Shown here in pieces: positions 30,011 to 30,077 of a stretch of DNA of 30,077 nucleotides. This DNA comes from PALSA-612 sp964595575 (GTDB lineage: Bacteria; Actinomycetota; Thermoleophilia; Gaiellales; Gaiellaceae). Location of the stretch: NCBI GenBank assembly GCA_964595575.1, contig CAZQRA010000031.1, positions 1 through 30,077 on the forward strand, written 5' to 3'. A program made the position numbers and the translations under genes. Numbering within the stretch: position 1 is the stretch's first letter; every line of letters begins with the position of its first letter. Below the pieces are notes generated by a model. It did not search any database, was not told where the DNA came from, and saw only the letters and a list, made by a program, of their open reading frames with translations.

Positions 30011-30077
30011 TGGTCGCCTCCGGCGCCGCCGGCAGGGCTGGTCGCCCGCGCGCCCCGCACGCGGGCCAGGCGAGCGG
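30007..30077 (-). CDS. C-terminal end of an upstream gene, probably a LivM-type permease (5' part beyond window)
   Basis: On the minus strand an open frame enters at the window edge and ends with TGA at 30009-30007, overlapping the GTG start of the ATPase gene. The visible tail is 22 residues, ARLARVRGARATSPAGGAGGDQ, too short and low in complexity to identify. LivG genes usually follow livM, and a polar Arg/Gly-rich tail is common at the end of such permeases. The product is inferred from position only. Confidence 0.45.
   Translation of the reverse strand, partial: ARLARVRGARATSPAGGAGGDQ

Noticed and set aside
1..30077. tRNA, rRNA, CRISPR, insertion sequences or attachment sites
   Set aside because: No cloverleaf, rRNA core, short regularly spaced repeats, transposase or integrase motifs were recognised by eye; the only large repeat is the paralog tract.

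Overview
The window is very GC-rich, gene-dense bacterial DNA. Genes abut or overlap by 1-13 bases in many places (ATGA, GTGA and TGATG junctions), GTG starts are common, and there is no gene-free stretch above about 230 bases. No rRNA, tRNA, CRISPR array or transposase was seen. The gene families (IclR regulators, family III CoA transferases, LLM flavin enzymes, UGSC-like selenoproteins, corrinoid methyltransferases) suggest a free-living, metabolically versatile, high-GC bacterium, perhaps a soil or subsurface actinobacterium or an uncultured lineage of similar lifestyle. The taxon cannot be fixed from this sequence alone.

Layout. (1) 1-1807, minus: a PEP-utilising mobile-domain protein of phenylphosphate-synthase PpsA type, cut by the left edge. 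Divergent from it is a plus-strand pair, a quinone-oxidoreductase-like MDR enzyme and an alpha/beta hydrolase (1943-3600). (2) 3682-8343, minus: IclR regulator - hcrC - hcrA - hcrB. This is a three-subunit molybdenum hydroxylase whose FAD subunit carries the extra four-cysteine [4Fe-4S] loop of 4-hydroxybenzoyl-CoA reductase. Together with (1) it points to a phenol/4-hydroxybenzoate to benzoyl-CoA theme. (3) 8461-11140, minus: a DUF6282-like metallohydrolase and a two-subunit class I CoA transferase/hydrolase. A short divergent promoter with an inverted-repeat operator separates it from (4).

(4) 11216-18688, plus: LLM flavin enzyme, acyl-CoA dehydrogenase, CitE-like lyase, MaoC hydratase, family III CoA transferase, IclR regulator, hemerythrin-like protein, PAS-LuxR regulator and SDR. 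The CoA transferase, hydratase and lyase form a plausible route for activating a branched or C5 dicarboxylic acid, hydrating it and cleaving it. (5) 18770-21824, minus: corrinoid protein, URO-D-type methyltransferase and methyltetrahydrofolate methyltransferase, together a complete corrinoid methyl-transfer (demethylase-type) system. (6) 22054-25788, plus: an unusual fusion of homocysteine S-methyltransferase with a SAM-dependent methyltransferase, then a thioredoxin-reductase-like flavoprotein with CxxC, then an MDR dehydrogenase.

(7) 25816-30077, minus: the end of a probable transporter permease, a LivG-type ABC ATPase, and two tandem paralogous genes that are each interrupted by an in-frame TGA at the same place. 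In both, the TGA reads as Sec in a U-P-G-C motif. It is followed 17 nt later by the GGUC loop of a perfect 6-bp hairpin, which looks like a bacterial SECIS. These appear to be two tandem selenoproteins of a UGSC-like family with a long C-terminal domain containing a C-x5-CCC cluster. About 1.28 kb of the two copies looks identical in DNA while both ends have diverged, which suggests gene conversion. This pair, with its ABC transporter and a nearby thioredoxin-reductase-like gene, is the most novel part of the window.
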